Shown piece after piece: positions 9,242-18,783 of a stretch of 64,000 nucleotides of DNA (positions within the stretch are counted from its first letter, which is position 1; every line of letters starts with the position of its first letter). Both the position numbers and the translations under genes were made by a program. Origin of the DNA: Massilia agri (GTDB lineage: Bacteria; Pseudomonadota; Gammaproteobacteria; Burkholderiales; Burkholderiaceae_D). Where the stretch lies: contig NZ_JANUHA010000013.1 of the NCBI RefSeq assembly GCF_024753255.1, positions 1 through 64,000 on the forward strand, given 5' to 3'. Under the pieces are notes generated by a model, which had not been told where the DNA came from, did not search any database, and was given only the letters and a program-made list of their open reading frames with translations.

Positions 9242-10258
9242 ATGTTCACAGCCGAAGACCTCCTTCAGCCGATCAGCCCGGACCGCCCCGCCGGCGCCGA
9301 CCTGAGTTTTTCGTCCGATATGGACGCCATCGTCCACGCCCGCAAGTTCGATGACCCTTCGCTCGACCAGGGCGAATGGGTGACCGAGCTGAAGGAAGCC
9401 GACTGGGATTTCGTCGTCAAGCGCAGCAGCGCCCTGCTCGCGGGCACCAGCAAGGACCTGCGCCTGGCAGTCTGGCTGACCGAAGCCGCCGCCAAGCGCC
9501 ACTACCTGCCCGGCCTGGCCGAGGGCCTGCGCGTGGTGGGCGGCCTGGTGGAGCGCTTCTGGGACCAGGGCCTGTATCCGGAAGCCGAGGACGGCGACCA
9601 GGAGCAGCGCATCGGCAACCTGGCGTGGATCCTGGCGCGTATTCCCGGCCTGCTCAAGGAAATCCCGGTCACCGACGGCAACGGCAGCGCCTGGACCCTG
9701 CTCGACTTCGATACCGCGCGCAAGGCCAACCTGGACGACGGCCGCCGCCTGGCCGAGATGGAGGCGGCGCGGCGCGCCAGTTCCACCGCCTTCCGCAGCG
9801 GGTTTGCGCGGGATGCGCAGGCTTGCATGGACGCCCTGCTGGATCTGGAGCGCGCGGCCGATGCGCGGCTCGGCAACGAGGCGCCGGCCTTCGTGGCGGC
9901 GCGAGATGCGGTACAGGAGCTGATTCGTACGATGCCGGCGCCGGGTGAACCCGCGGCCGCAGCTCCGGCCCACGACGCTGCGCCGGCGGGCACGCAGTCC
10001 GCCGAAACGCATGCAGCGCCGATCCACGCGGGTCCGTCGGGCCCCATCACCACGCGCCATCAGGCCATCACCCAGTTGCGCGCCATCGCCGAATTCTTCC
10101 GCCGCACCGAGCCGCACAGCCCGGTGTCCTATTTTGCCGACAAGGCGGCGAATGCGGGCGAACAGGACCTGCATACCTGGCTGCGCTCGGTGGTCAAGGA
10201 TTCGGCTTCGCTGGCGCACATCGAGGAGCTGCTGGGCGTGCCGCCCCAAGGCGGTTGA
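9242..10258 (+). CDS. tssA: TssA, T6SS baseplate/sheath cap protein
   Basis: This 338-residue protein carries the ImpA N-terminal domain (residues about 8-125), including PISPDRPAGADLSF and ERFWDQGLYPE. TssA primes sheath polymerisation and links baseplate to membrane complex. It is a short-class TssA: an Ala/Pro-rich linker (about 235-265) precedes a helical C-terminal domain with EFFRRTEPHSPVSYF, typical of the class with a small oligomerising end. It is the last clearly T6SS gene of this plus-strand run. Confidence 0.92.
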   Translation: MFTAEDLLQPISPDRPAGADLSFSSDMDAIVHARKFDDPSLDQGEWVTELKEADWDFVVKRSSALLAGTSKDLRLAVWLTEAAAKRHYLPGLAEGLRVVGGLVERFWDQGLYPEAEDGDQEQRIGNLAWILARIPGLLKEIPVTDGNGSAWTLLDFDTARKANLDDGRRLAEMEAARRASSTAFRSGFARDAQACMDALLDLERAADARLGNEAPAFVAARDAVQELIRTMPAPGEPAAAAPAHDAAPAGTQSAETHAAPIHAGPSGPITTRHQAITQLRAIAEFFRRTEPHSPVSYFADKAANAGEQDLHTWLRSVVKDSASLAHIEELLGVPPQGG

Positions 10259-10284
10259 CAGCGATTCGCGTCCAGGCATAAGCG

Positions 10285-10985
10285 GTGGAGAGCAACGCCG
10301 TGTACATCTACAGTCACCGCTCGGCGGACGAACTGCTGGACCTGGATGACAACACCGGCATCGCTGTGCAGGTGACCGAGTCAGACGGAGAGAAGATCTG
10401 GGCGGGGTCCACGCCGCTGGCGCTGCGCGCCCGCCACAAGGTGCGCGGGAGCTATACCATCGAGGCAGGCAGGCGCTGCGCGTGCTTCTGGAACGACGAG
10501 CGAGAACTGGTGTTCCTGACGCCGGACGGCGAGCGCTTCGTCCTCTTCCAGATTGGCGCCGACGGGCGCGTGCAGGCGCGCATGCCGGGAACCGGTGTTG
10601 ATCTGGCCCCGGCAATCGACAGCGACGGGAAGCAAATCGCGGGGTTCAGCAGATCCATATTGGCTGATGGCAGCGGCCGCAGTTTCTTCGAGATCGTCTA
10701 CGAGTCAATGTCCTACTTAACGCTGTTTGGGTTGAACAGCATGCTCGCCTTCGTGCCGACGAGGAGCTGTCCGACTGGGATTTCTTCGTCGCGGTCGAGC
10801 GCACGGTCGACAAACTCAGCGCCATCGCGCGCGCCTCCGAGTCCTTGTCAGCGGAGAATCCTTTCGCTGCGGCGCTGGCCGCGGGGTGGTCACCGCTGAT
10901 ACGGGCGCATGTTGCGGCAGGACCGGGCTATGGGCGGCGTGCCGCCGGTCCGAAGAGCGCTGCGTACGCAGCCTGGGCGAGCTGA
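10285..10985 (+). pseudogene. Frameshifted gene of unknown function downstream of tssA
   Basis: From the GTG at 10285 the frame gives a globular-looking protein (VYIYSHRSADELLDLDD onwards) up to YESMSYL near 10719, then degenerates into Arg/Ser-rich text. The neighbouring frame picks up at 10722 with AVWVEQHARLRADEELSDWD and runs to a TGA at 10983-10985. Together they give a sensible protein of about 233 residues, so one base appears to be missing near 10716-10721 (ACTTAACGC). No family is recognised. Position between tssA and a cargo island suggests an effector-immunity remnant. A sequencing error is the alternative explanation. Confidence 0.6.
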
Positions 10986-11212
10986 TGCCGCAAGCTGGCC
11001 GGCAGGACGATACCTGGGTATGAGTGGGACGCGTAGGGTGATCTCGCGGCTGGCAGGCCCGCCTTGTCGATGAGCTACATATGACGCGTCAGGCGCGACG
11101 TTGCGCTGCTTCTCGACGCGACATGACCGCTGTACCGCTGCCATAGCCATGGGCAGCTCAGCGCGAGCGCCACCGCAGGGATCAGGTTTTGCGTAGCGCC
11201 ATCCCAGCGCGA
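10986..11212. other. Non-coding gap at island edge
   Basis: About 225 bases lie between the broken gene after tssA and the first orphan membrane gene. I see no gene-like reading, clear terminator or repeat here. Composition changes from GC-rich to AT-richer across this gap. Confidence 0.3.
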
Positions 11213-11962
11213 TCAAGCCAGTTTCTTGACTAATTGTTTTCCAGATGCACTTTGAAGTTCTACCATAAGTTCCGCCTGGATCTCTCGTACCTTCCTGGCT
11301 TCGCCCATCTTTTGGCCAATCAATTGGAAAACAAACGCCGTAATCACAGCACTGGGAATGCCCCATGCAAATGCGCTAAACACGGGGAAAGCCATGCGAA
11401 AATTTAATCCAATTAACATAAAGCCGACTAGCAGCACCCCGGCAACGGTTGAGAGCCTTCGCGGTAGGCCGGGGATATATAGGTCGGGCTCTAGCTTTAA
11501 GGACAGCAATACCTTCTCCCATGCAATCGTCCCCTTGACGGGGTCCAAATTTCCGAATCGCAGCCGATCGGGACGCGAGGACCAACTGCGAAGAAAGTCG
11601 CTTTTACCTTTCAAAAAATTAACCACACACAACAATAGGAGTATGCATACTACAACTGCCTTTGCATAGACTGGCAGCGAGTCCATCCAAAGTATGGGCA
11701 TGAACAGGCAAAACATGATCCAAGCCAACGTAAGAAGTAGAGCAGCGCCGAACACGATTGCGAAATACAACCTGTTATGAATCATGCGGTATAGCGCGAC
11801 CTGCACGAGGAAAATTAGACTCGCCCCACTGGTGCCGAGAACGATTGAACCATATCCCGCGTTATCCCCTGCCAATCTCGACGCTAGCAATGAGCTACCA
11901 ACGGTGCTGAACAATAAAAGAAAAAAGGAAATAGATAGTATTGTTGTCGGCTTTTCCATCAT
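11213..11962 (-). CDS. Polytopic membrane protein, orphan immunity candidate (copy A)
   Basis: The start MMEKPTT at 11962 follows a GGGCGGGC sequence; the longer upstream reading is polar and unlike its paralogue. The protein of about 249 residues has two hydrophobic pairs in the N-terminal half, a polar loop (about 120-170), then two further helices after YIPGLPRRLS, and ends in a charged helix. The C-terminal half matches the neighbouring gene closely (IPGLP, GLNFR, FAWG). Both are less GC-rich than the T6SS genes. Tandem paralogous membrane proteins behind an effector-immunity pair are typical of acquired immunity genes. I see no cognate toxin, so the function is inferred. Confidence 0.7.
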   Translation of the reverse strand: MMEKPTTILSISFFLLLFSTVGSSLLASRLAGDNAGYGSIVLGTSGASLIFLVQVALYRMIHNRLYFAIVFGAALLLTLAWIMFCLFMPILWMDSLPVYAKAVVVCILLLLCVVNFLKGKSDFLRSWSSRPDRLRFGNLDPVKGTIAWEKVLLSLKLEPDLYIPGLPRRLSTVAGVLLVGFMLIGLNFRMAFPVFSAFAWGIPSAVITAFVFQLIGQKMGEARKVREIQAELMVELQSASGKQLVKKLA

Positions 11963-12113
11963 TTTTTGCCCGCCCTTTCGAGCGAATACACTCCAGAGGC
12001 TGGCCGTCTTTACAAAAGATGCAGGCATGCACTCGCGCCTGAACGCATCAACTTTCTCGCAACGGATGCGACTGCATTCCATTGGACTGGCATCTGCTGA
12101 GGGTTCGTCTTGT

Positions 12114-12839
12114 TCACTTCCGAATCTTGAACACAAACCCAAGCTTTTTCTGTAAATCGTTGATAGCGCTAGCTTCTGACATACGATTTCCAACTAGCTG
12201 GAAGAAAAACGATCCGAATACTGCACACGGAACACCCCAGGCAAACGTGCTTAACACCGGATACACAGTCCGGAAATTAAGCCCTGCGAGCATTGAGATG
12301 AGTAATAGCGCCGACAATACCGAGGTGACATTTTGAGGCAGCCCAGGGATAAAGATGTTGGCATCGTATCGCAACCGTTTCTGGATCTGCTCCCAATCGA
12401 TTGTGTGCAATTGCGGATTTACTCTTCCGATGACAAGTGGGTCGCCAACGCTTCGCCACCGATCAGCGAACTGGCGATAGCCTCGCCAAAGGTTCGCGAT
12501 AGACAGAAAGACCAAGATTCCCGATGCAGAACACTTTGCCAGCAACGGCACCGTTTCCACCCAGAATATCGGAATGAACAGGCTGAACATGAACCAAACG
12601 AGATTCAGGCCAAGCGCGCCATAGAATACCGCGACATAAAAAAGTCGGTCTTGATTGACGAAATAAAGTGCTAGCTGAAAAACAAACGTTAGTCCTGCAA
12701 TAGTCAGACATATAGCAAGCGCTTCAAATCCCGCATCCGCGCCGGCAATCTTGTAGGTTAACAGCCAGCCGAGGACACTGCCGAATGCCAACAGCGTGAG
12801 TGATAGAAACAATTTTTCTGAATTTACAGCTTCCATCAA
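12114..12839 (-). CDS. Polytopic membrane protein, orphan immunity candidate (copy B)
   Basis: This 241-residue paralogue of the next gene has the same layout: two N-terminal helix pairs, a polar loop, the FIPGLPQNVTS motif, then LAGLNFRTVYPVLSTFAWGV and a terminal helix. The two starts are about 880 bases apart, consistent with tandem duplication followed by strong divergence. The sequence is AT-richer than the core T6SS. It may protect the inner membrane against a pore-forming or membrane-targeting effector delivered by kin. No toxin partner is visible. Alternatively it could be a duplicated housekeeping membrane protein, which the context makes less likely. Confidence 0.7.
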   Translation of the reverse strand: MMEAVNSEKLFLSLTLLAFGSVLGWLLTYKIAGADAGFEALAICLTIAGLTFVFQLALYFVNQDRLFYVAVFYGALGLNLVWFMFSLFIPIFWVETVPLLAKCSASGILVFLSIANLWRGYRQFADRWRSVGDPLVIGRVNPQLHTIDWEQIQKRLRYDANIFIPGLPQNVTSVLSALLLISMLAGLNFRTVYPVLSTFAWGVPCAVFGSFFFQLVGNRMSEASAINDLQKKLGFVFKIRK

Positions 12840-12863
12840 CTCGCCTAGTTTCGCGACGGGGTT

Positions 12864-12976
12864 CTAAATTTCGAAAGACTCGTCTGCCATATCAACCAAA
12901 TATGCCGCTCCAATATATCCGACAAAGCAAATGAGGTGGAGATGTTTCGGAAAGTATGGTTTCCCGATCCAGATTC
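12864..12976 (-). other. Possible 3' remnant of a membrane gene
   Basis: Between the DUF1911 gene and membrane copy B an open reading on the minus strand gives GKPYFPKHLHLICFVGYIGA and ends MADESFEI-stop at 12864-12866. It has no convincing start and reads like the C-terminus of a deleted protein. This is weak evidence, based on protein-like composition only. Confidence 0.25.
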
Positions 12977-13978
12977 CTATTTTTTGACATACCGCCAGAC
13001 TGTCAGTCCGTATGGTGAGCCAAGTTGACGCATTTCCGTACCCTGCGCATACTGCTCTCGTTCAGCAGGAATACCAACCGATTCCCACGTTCCCCCGATT
13101 GGGCATCGATCGCCGGCTTTTGCACGAATTTCTTTCGCTTGAGGCCGATTTTGCGCATCGGTCGCCGCAAGTCTCTGCTGATAGAAGTCGACGATTTCGC
13201 GCGGGTAGAATGGCTTCTCGCGATACATCGTGTCGTCGATCCCTAGGACGGCAGTGATCGCCCCGGACTCCCATGACCAATAGCCCTGAAAACGAGGAGC
13301 GCCGTGCATGCCGTGGTACGGTTCCCGGCGGCTTGCCTCGTACCAGTCATCCAGGTACTCACTCATCATTCCCGGCCGTTCAGAAGGGCCTGCATCAAAA
13401 ATGCGCAAGGTTTTATAGTAGGGAAGATGACGTACGCACTCCGAGGGCGGTGGCGAGGGGCGCTCGACGAAGCGTGCCGCCAAGCGCTCCAACATGCCAT
13501 CGCGGACAGGGTTCTTGTAGTCGACAATGTCCATGACACGCGGTACCAGTTCCTGCCATCCAAGCAGGATGGCGAAACAGAGCAATCGGCTGGCGCGGTG
13601 AAAGTCGACATCGGCGAGGGCCAAGTGCGGGGCCGGATTCCTACTGCCCTCAGGACTTGCGTTGTAAGCCTCGGAGTACATGGCGTACTCCTCGTAGTAA
13701 GCGAGTACATTGGGGAGGAAACCAGCCAGTTCGTCGATGCGAGCGCCAGCCGAATAGCTGAGCGAAAGCAAATCTAGCGAGTACTCCGCGCGCGCGCGCG
13801 TCAGCCGCAGTAGCGTAGCGATATCCTTGCCTTTGATCCAATCCGGATCGCTCAGCCGTTTGGCCGCTTTCGGGATACGGCTCGTCAGGTCTTCCGCTTC
13901 CACCTGATACGCCTGGTAATCCAAGAGCGGGTCCCGCCGCTCCGTCGGAAATTCTTGTTTCGTGATCAATCGAATCAT
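12977..13978 (-). CDS. DUF1911-type (PoNi-like) immunity protein
   Basis: This 333-residue all-helical protein shows features of the DUF1910/DUF1911 family, notably GYWSWESGAITAVLGIDDT and FYPREIVDFYQQRL in the C-terminal half. Proteins of this family are PoNi immunity factors that neutralise PoNe DNase effectors. The gene starts 2 bases after the stop of the predicted nuclease effector, as expected for a toxin-antidote pair. Family knowledge says it binds the nuclease domain in the cytoplasm and blocks its active site. The pairing is the main support for both assignments. Confidence 0.8.
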   Translation of the reverse strand: MIRLITKQEFPTERRDPLLDYQAYQVEAEDLTSRIPKAAKRLSDPDWIKGKDIATLLRLTRARAEYSLDLLSLSYSAGARIDELAGFLPNVLAYYEEYAMYSEAYNASPEGSRNPAPHLALADVDFHRASRLLCFAILLGWQELVPRVMDIVDYKNPVRDGMLERLAARFVERPSPPPSECVRHLPYYKTLRIFDAGPSERPGMMSEYLDDWYEASRREPYHGMHGAPRFQGYWSWESGAITAVLGIDDTMYREKPFYPREIVDFYQQRLAATDAQNRPQAKEIRAKAGDRCPIGGTWESVGIPAEREQYAQGTEMRQLGSPYGLTVWRYVKK

Positions 13979-13980
13979 GG

Positions 13981-15462
13981 TTATCGCTCTAGTATGTTGT
14001 CGGGTAAGTTAAGGATGACCTGTACTTCGTGCGTGCTCCCCCCCGACTGGCGGTGCTTGTGAAGCTGGCGCCCAGTCACCAGTGAGATCCAGCGGTTGTA
14101 GGGGCACTCGTCTATATCCCCATCCAACCAGTCGCGGATCAGGTTGGGCAGCCTGCTGCCCTTGGCAGTCAAGCGTTCCCTAGGGTGCGGCAAGCGCTCT
14201 TCGATCCACTTGTGACTCATCTGCGTGTGCAGGCCCGTCTCCGCATTCGGGGCAGCGAGGCCCTTCCGAAGCTCCGTGTCCTGGGTATCCGATCCGCCAA
14301 CGCCTACGCGCCTGTTGGCGAGCCGGTCGCGATCCTCGCTTGCGAAAATGTTCGGCCTGTCATTGCGGGTAGGATTAGCAGCTTCGTCCGCGCGCAAAGC
14401 GTTGAACGCTTCCTGCAAATCCGCTGGCAACGCTGCCATGAGCTTGAAAGAATCGAAGATGCTGGACTTGGTCTCGCCGACGACGAATTCACGCCCTGCG
14501 GAATAATTTGCCCACAAGTGATCCAAGCCATTGTGGCCGACACTGTGTTCTTCAATTAGTTGGCCTCCATTCTTGGCTTTACGGAAGTGGATATGCTTTC
14601 GCTTGACGTAGTAGTCGGTGATGTGTTCCGCTGGAATACCAGAGCTCCAGCTCTGCTTCTTCGGTTCGGCCTTCTTCTTCGTTGCGGTATTCGTCGCGTT
14701 TGGTTGCGCTGTCGGAGCTTTTTCTTTTGCGGCGCGCTTGGCTGCCAGCCTGCGCTGCACGCGCGCCGCTGCAACCCGCTGCTGTTCCGCCAGCGCTGCC
14801 CGCGACGGTGCCTGAGGCCGGGGAGCAGGCGGGCGAACTGCAGCCGTATTGCGTGGCACTTCATGGCCGAGCATGCGGGTATGCATGATCTTCAGTTCCG
14901 CGAAGGCTTCGTCGATCATCTTGGGCGCCCGACGGCGCAAGCCCTGTAGCTCGGCGATGATGGCAGCGACTTCTTTTCGTCCGGCGAACATCTTGACCGC
15001 CCAAGAATCGAGGCCATCGATGAACGCGTCAATACACTTGAAGAACAAGCTCTTGGTTTGGGCAATCAACGCTCCCCAGTTAACGTTCTGCATGTATTTT
15101 TGCACATTGCCTCGGAGCTTAGGCGAGACAGCTTCCAGCACACGGCCAAAGCTTCTCCCCTGCTTCATCAGCTTGAAGCCGACCTTCAACGCGTCCCCAA
15201 CCGCAGGCACACATCCGATCAGATTGATCACCAGGTTGACCCAGGCGCTGACGCTCATGGGGGATTTTGCAATGACGATGATGCTGATGATGACGTCGCG
15301 CGCATCCATCGCCTGTCCGACGCCGGGGACCACGCCAAGGATGCCGGTCACGATAATGTGCCCCGGCGACGAGCCAGCGCCGGTGACCAGGTCCATCAGC
15401 CAGTTGCCAATGCCGGAATCAGCCTGCTTGATGGCGCGTGCTGCAGGTGTGACCGCGCTCAT
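13981..15462 (-). CDS. T6SS DNase effector with PoNe-like PD-(D/E)XK domain
   Basis: The 493-residue protein has a hydrophobic N-terminal part (about 30-95) with GVVPGVGQAMDARDV and GCVPAVGDALK, a signature common in T6SS cargo before the toxin. An Ala/Arg/Lys-rich linker (about 205-270) leads to the C-terminal domain (about 275-493). There, GLDHLW (D314) and VVGETKSS (E330, K332) fit the PD-(D/E)XK nuclease core. A DUF1911 gene follows, so the toxin is most likely a PoNe-type DNase acting on bacterial DNA. Its ATG overlaps the vgrG stop by four bases, so it is probably loaded on that VgrG. The nuclease family call rests on motif spacing and the immunity neighbour. Confidence 0.75.
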   Translation of the reverse strand: MSAVTPAARAIKQADSGIGNWLMDLVTGAGSSPGHIIVTGILGVVPGVGQAMDARDVIISIIVIAKSPMSVSAWVNLVINLIGCVPAVGDALKVGFKLMKQGRSFGRVLEAVSPKLRGNVQKYMQNVNWGALIAQTKSLFFKCIDAFIDGLDSWAVKMFAGRKEVAAIIAELQGLRRRAPKMIDEAFAELKIMHTRMLGHEVPRNTAAVRPPAPRPQAPSRAALAEQQRVAAARVQRRLAAKRAAKEKAPTAQPNATNTATKKKAEPKKQSWSSGIPAEHITDYYVKRKHIHFRKAKNGGQLIEEHSVGHNGLDHLWANYSAGREFVVGETKSSIFDSFKLMAALPADLQEAFNALRADEAANPTRNDRPNIFASEDRDRLANRRVGVGGSDTQDTELRKGLAAPNAETGLHTQMSHKWIEERLPHPRERLTAKGSRLPNLIRDWLDGDIDECPYNRWISLVTGRQLHKHRQSGGSTHEVQVILNLPDNILER

Positions 15463-18400
15463 GCCTGCTCTCCTTCGTCCTTGCCGTGGATGTCCCGATA
15501 GCTGCGTTCCCCGTCGCGTGCGTCCGCCGAATCTTCGTCGTCGTAGAGGTAGTCATGGACGTGGTAATCGTATTCCAGCTCGACGTCGCCTTCGCCGTCC
15601 ACCGCGTTCGCCATGCGTTCGATTTCGTCCGGGAAGAAATTCGATTTGTAGTGCTCCGCTTCCTGTGCGAGATACTGCGCGATTAGCCGTTGCGCCTCGT
15701 CGTCCGTCGTCGCTTTTGCGCCGAAAACGGCGTTCGACTTGGGCTGCTTGCGCGGCACCGCTTCGCGTTCGTCCTCGCCATAGAAAACCTGTGCACGCTG
15801 CGTGGGAACGTTTTCCAAGCGGGCATGGCCATAAGCGTCAAGCTTGCCGCTGACGCTTGTACCATCATCGAACAGTACCATGTACGGCGCGCCGACCATG
15901 GGCTGTAGATCGTCCCATCGGTAGTTAAGCTCCATGAAGTTCTTGACCTGTCCCGGCTTCGGCAGCTGCGGCAGCACGGGTGTACTACTCCGCGGCCCCG
16001 TCAGCTCCTTCATGCCTGCCCTGAACGCCATCTTTCCCGGTCCGTGCACCTCGATATTGCCCCCGGTGAGTTTCAGGTAGGCGCCCTGCGCCGTCAGCAG
16101 AACGGTGTCTTTTGCTGCCACGGTCACGCTGCGGGTAACGCTGGCAACGGTAATGGTCCGGTCGGCGGTAATGCGCGTCGGGCCGGTCTGGCTTTGCGCG
16201 CTAAATTTCCCGCTGGCTGAATGCAAGCGGATGCCTGTTTCGGTATTCGGCTTGCTCGCTGCCTGCGCTTTGCCGTAAGTGAAAACGCTGATCCCGGCCT
16301 TGACGGCGTGATACAGGTTGGCTTGTGCCGCGATGTCGATGTCCTGCCCGGCCGTGATCGCCGTCGAAGCGCCGGCGGCGAGTACCGCGCTGGCAGGAGT
16401 CAACGCCGCGATGCCCATCGGACCGGCCAACTGCAACTGAGCCTCACCAAACGACGCCGCGCTGCCCATCCCGCCCTCACCTGCTACTGCCACCGCGCCG
16501 CTGCTCACCTGGATTGTGTCTAGGGAGTGCTGGACGTCGCGCACAGCGGAAAGTTCCTCGGCCTTTCCCTCGCCTGCAATCTGCGCCTTGTGCTTTTGCG
16601 CCGTCGACGCCAGGTCGGTCATCAACTCCTTGGCGCTTTCGATCTGCATCGCGGCAGGCGACGACTCCAGGTGCGCGTCGGCTCCCGACGCCACATCGGT
16701 CGCCAGCAGCATGCCCGCGCCCGCGCGCACCGCCACGGTATGCGCCGACTTCAACTCGGCGCCGAAGCCGCTCGGGCCCAGGCGCTGGTTGTCTGTCTGA
16801 TGCCGCAGATGCCCCAGATTCAGCTCATCATGCCCTTCATGCGCCTTGGCATGCCGCTGCAGCGCCACCCGTGCCTGCTGCGGCGTGTCGTCGAACACCA
16901 GCTGGCTATACGCTCCGTTGCCCTGCTGGCTGGCCTGCAGCGCCTGGCTCTTCAGCCCCGACAGAACCGCCGGATGCGCATGTGCCCCACCTTCTCCCGG
17001 GAACCAGGCCGGCGCATTGCCGGTCGCCGCGCCGCCGCCCTGCACCACCTGGTTGCTTTGCGCATCAGGCTGGCCAGCACCGTTGTACACCGCGCCGATC
17101 ACCACTGGCCGGTCGATATTCCCATCCAAAAAGTCGACCAGCACTTCCTGCCCGACCCGCGGCAGCGCATGGCTGCCCCAGTTCGCGCCGGCGACCGGCG
17201 CCAGCGGTGTCGCCACGCGCACCCAGGTGCCGGCGGTGTCGTCGGCGGGCGCGCCGGTGTGGCCGTCGGGCGAGGGATGCGGCAGGCGGCTATGGCTCGC
17301 GTCCCCGCGCTGCCAGTGGAACTGCACCTTGATGCGATGGTCCCGGTCGGTGTGGATCACGGAGCCTGACGGGCCGACCACGATGGCGGTCTGCTGCCCC
17401 TGCACGACCGGACGCGGATGCAGCAGCGCGCCATGACCGTCCGTGCGCCTGGCGCGGTAGGGAACGCGGCTCGGAATCGCCTCGAAGCGGTTGCGGTAGA
17501 CCGGGCGCGTGCCAGGCTCCCGCCCCGCCGCATGCAGGTTTGAACCCAGCTCTTCCTCGTTCTCCTTTCGGAGCAGGCACTGCCCGAGCAGCCGCGCCAG
17601 GGCGTTGCCCGTATCGGCATCGAGGTTGTTGTGCGCCAGATGACGCACGCGCACCAGGGTGAAGGCGGCGTCCTCATTGCCATCGAAGCGGCTGTGCTCA
17701 TGCAGCGTGAAGGTGGTGCCGGGAACGAAACTGCGCACGGTGCCGGCGCCGACGTGCACTTCGCGCTCGGCCTGCAAGGCCTCCAGCTGGCGGTCGGCGA
17801 TGCGTTGCCCATGCGCGCGCGACGCATAGGCGTAAACGCCCGGCAGGTCGCGGCTGGGCAGCGCGATCGCGTCGAGTGCGGAGCTGGTCACGGCGCGCAG
17901 GCCGCGGCTGCGGTAATCCCAGCTCGCCAGCTCCACCGCATTGGTCTGCAGCTTCGATTCGATGCGCCAGCGGTCGACGCTGTCCTCGCGCATCACCGCT
18001 CCCGGCTGGGTGAAGCGCACGTCCGCCTTCTGGTTGGGTACGAACGCGCCGTTGTGGTCGGCGATGACCAGGGTATGACACTCGGCCCCATGCTCGAAGA
18101 AGTAGAACTGCCCCTCCTCGCTCATCAGGCGTTCGGCGAAGGCGAAATCGCTTTCCTGGTACTGGGTGGTGATGCTGCGCTTTGGGTAGACGCCCGGGTC
18201 GGCCAGCTCGAAGCGCCAGGCCGGCGCCAGCTTGCCGCGGCTGTCCCAGGACCGGAAGACGGTGTCGAGGATGTCGGGCACACTCATGTCCTGGAACACG
18301 CGGCTGTCGCGGCCCAGGGAGAGGAAACGGGTCCACGGCTCGATGACGAGGCGATAGCGGGCAAAGCCGCCGTTGGCGCCATTCAGCTCCGCGGAAGTGA

Positions 18401-18683
18401 CGTGTCCATGGAAGTTCCGGTTCTGTCCGAAGCCGTCCGTCAGCAGTTCGAGCAGCACCGGCTGTCCGATCAGGGCTTTGAGCGGAATGGCGGCGTCGAG
18501 CGACAGCGCGGCGACCTCGAAGCGAAAACCCTCGCTCAGCCCTTCGCTGCCGCGCAGGCTTTCGGCCAGCAGGACGTCCTCGCCCAGCGGCGTCGTCAGC
18601 TTCAGGACGCGGCGGTGCTGGGCGTAGCGTCCGGCCAGGCTTTCCAGCACCGCGGACGCCAGCGAGGCGATCGGCGATGTCAT
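15459..18683 (-). CDS. vgrG: VgrG spike protein with DUF2345 and long acidic tail
   Basis: This 1074-residue VgrG has a gp27-like N-terminal region (about 1-390), a gp5 OB-fold with HRIKVQFHWQRGD and GQEVLVDFLDGNIDRPVVIG (about 440-560), and a DUF2345 beta-helix (about 690-900). A C-terminal extension (about 910-1074) contains a small beta domain (VLFDDGTSVSGKLDAYGHA) and ends in an Asp/Glu/Tyr-rich tail. The trimer forms the T6SS needle tip. The extension probably docks the nuclease effector encoded immediately downstream, given the four-base overlap. No enzymatic domain is recognised in the extension itself. Confidence 0.93.
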   Translation of the reverse strand: MTSPIASLASAVLESLAGRYAQHRRVLKLTTPLGEDVLLAESLRGSEGLSEGFRFEVAALSLDAAIPLKALIGQPVLLELLTDGFGQNRNFHGHVTSAELNGANGGFARYRLVIEPWTRFLSLGRDSRVFQDMSVPDILDTVFRSWDSRGKLAPAWRFELADPGVYPKRSITTQYQESDFAFAERLMSEEGQFYFFEHGAECHTLVIADHNGAFVPNQKADVRFTQPGAVMREDSVDRWRIESKLQTNAVELASWDYRSRGLRAVTSSALDAIALPSRDLPGVYAYASRAHGQRIADRQLEALQAEREVHVGAGTVRSFVPGTTFTLHEHSRFDGNEDAAFTLVRVRHLAHNNLDADTGNALARLLGQCLLRKENEEELGSNLHAAGREPGTRPVYRNRFEAIPSRVPYRARRTDGHGALLHPRPVVQGQQTAIVVGPSGSVIHTDRDHRIKVQFHWQRGDASHSRLPHPSPDGHTGAPADDTAGTWVRVATPLAPVAGANWGSHALPRVGQEVLVDFLDGNIDRPVVIGAVYNGAGQPDAQSNQVVQGGGAATGNAPAWFPGEGGAHAHPAVLSGLKSQALQASQQGNGAYSQLVFDDTPQQARVALQRHAKAHEGHDELNLGHLRHQTDNQRLGPSGFGAELKSAHTVAVRAGAGMLLATDVASGADAHLESSPAAMQIESAKELMTDLASTAQKHKAQIAGEGKAEELSAVRDVQHSLDTIQVSSGAVAVAGEGGMGSAASFGEAQLQLAGPMGIAALTPASAVLAAGASTAITAGQDIDIAAQANLYHAVKAGISVFTYGKAQAASKPNTETGIRLHSASGKFSAQSQTGPTRITADRTITVASVTRSVTVAAKDTVLLTAQGAYLKLTGGNIEVHGPGKMAFRAGMKELTGPRSSTPVLPQLPKPGQVKNFMELNYRWDDLQPMVGAPYMVLFDDGTSVSGKLDAYGHARLENVPTQRAQVFYGEDEREAVPRKQPKSNAVFGAKATTDDEAQRLIAQYLAQEAEHYKSNFFPDEIERMANAVDGEGDVELEYDYHVHDYLYDDEDSADARDGERSYRDIHGKDEGEQA

Positions 18684-18783
18684 GCTTTCCCTTCCACCAT
18701 CTTTACAGGATGTTCCATTTTACCGATGTTTCCAAGACACATTTTTCTGAGCGTGCGCCCTCATGCGCTACGGGTAAGCGCTG
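18684..18783. promoter_or_regulatory. Gap between clpV and the vgrG cargo operon
   Basis: This 100-base AT-richer gap follows the clpV stop and precedes the vgrG start on the minus strand. It probably holds a promoter for the cargo island. I see no terminator hairpin, so readthrough from the core T6SS operon is possible. Confidence 0.3.
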
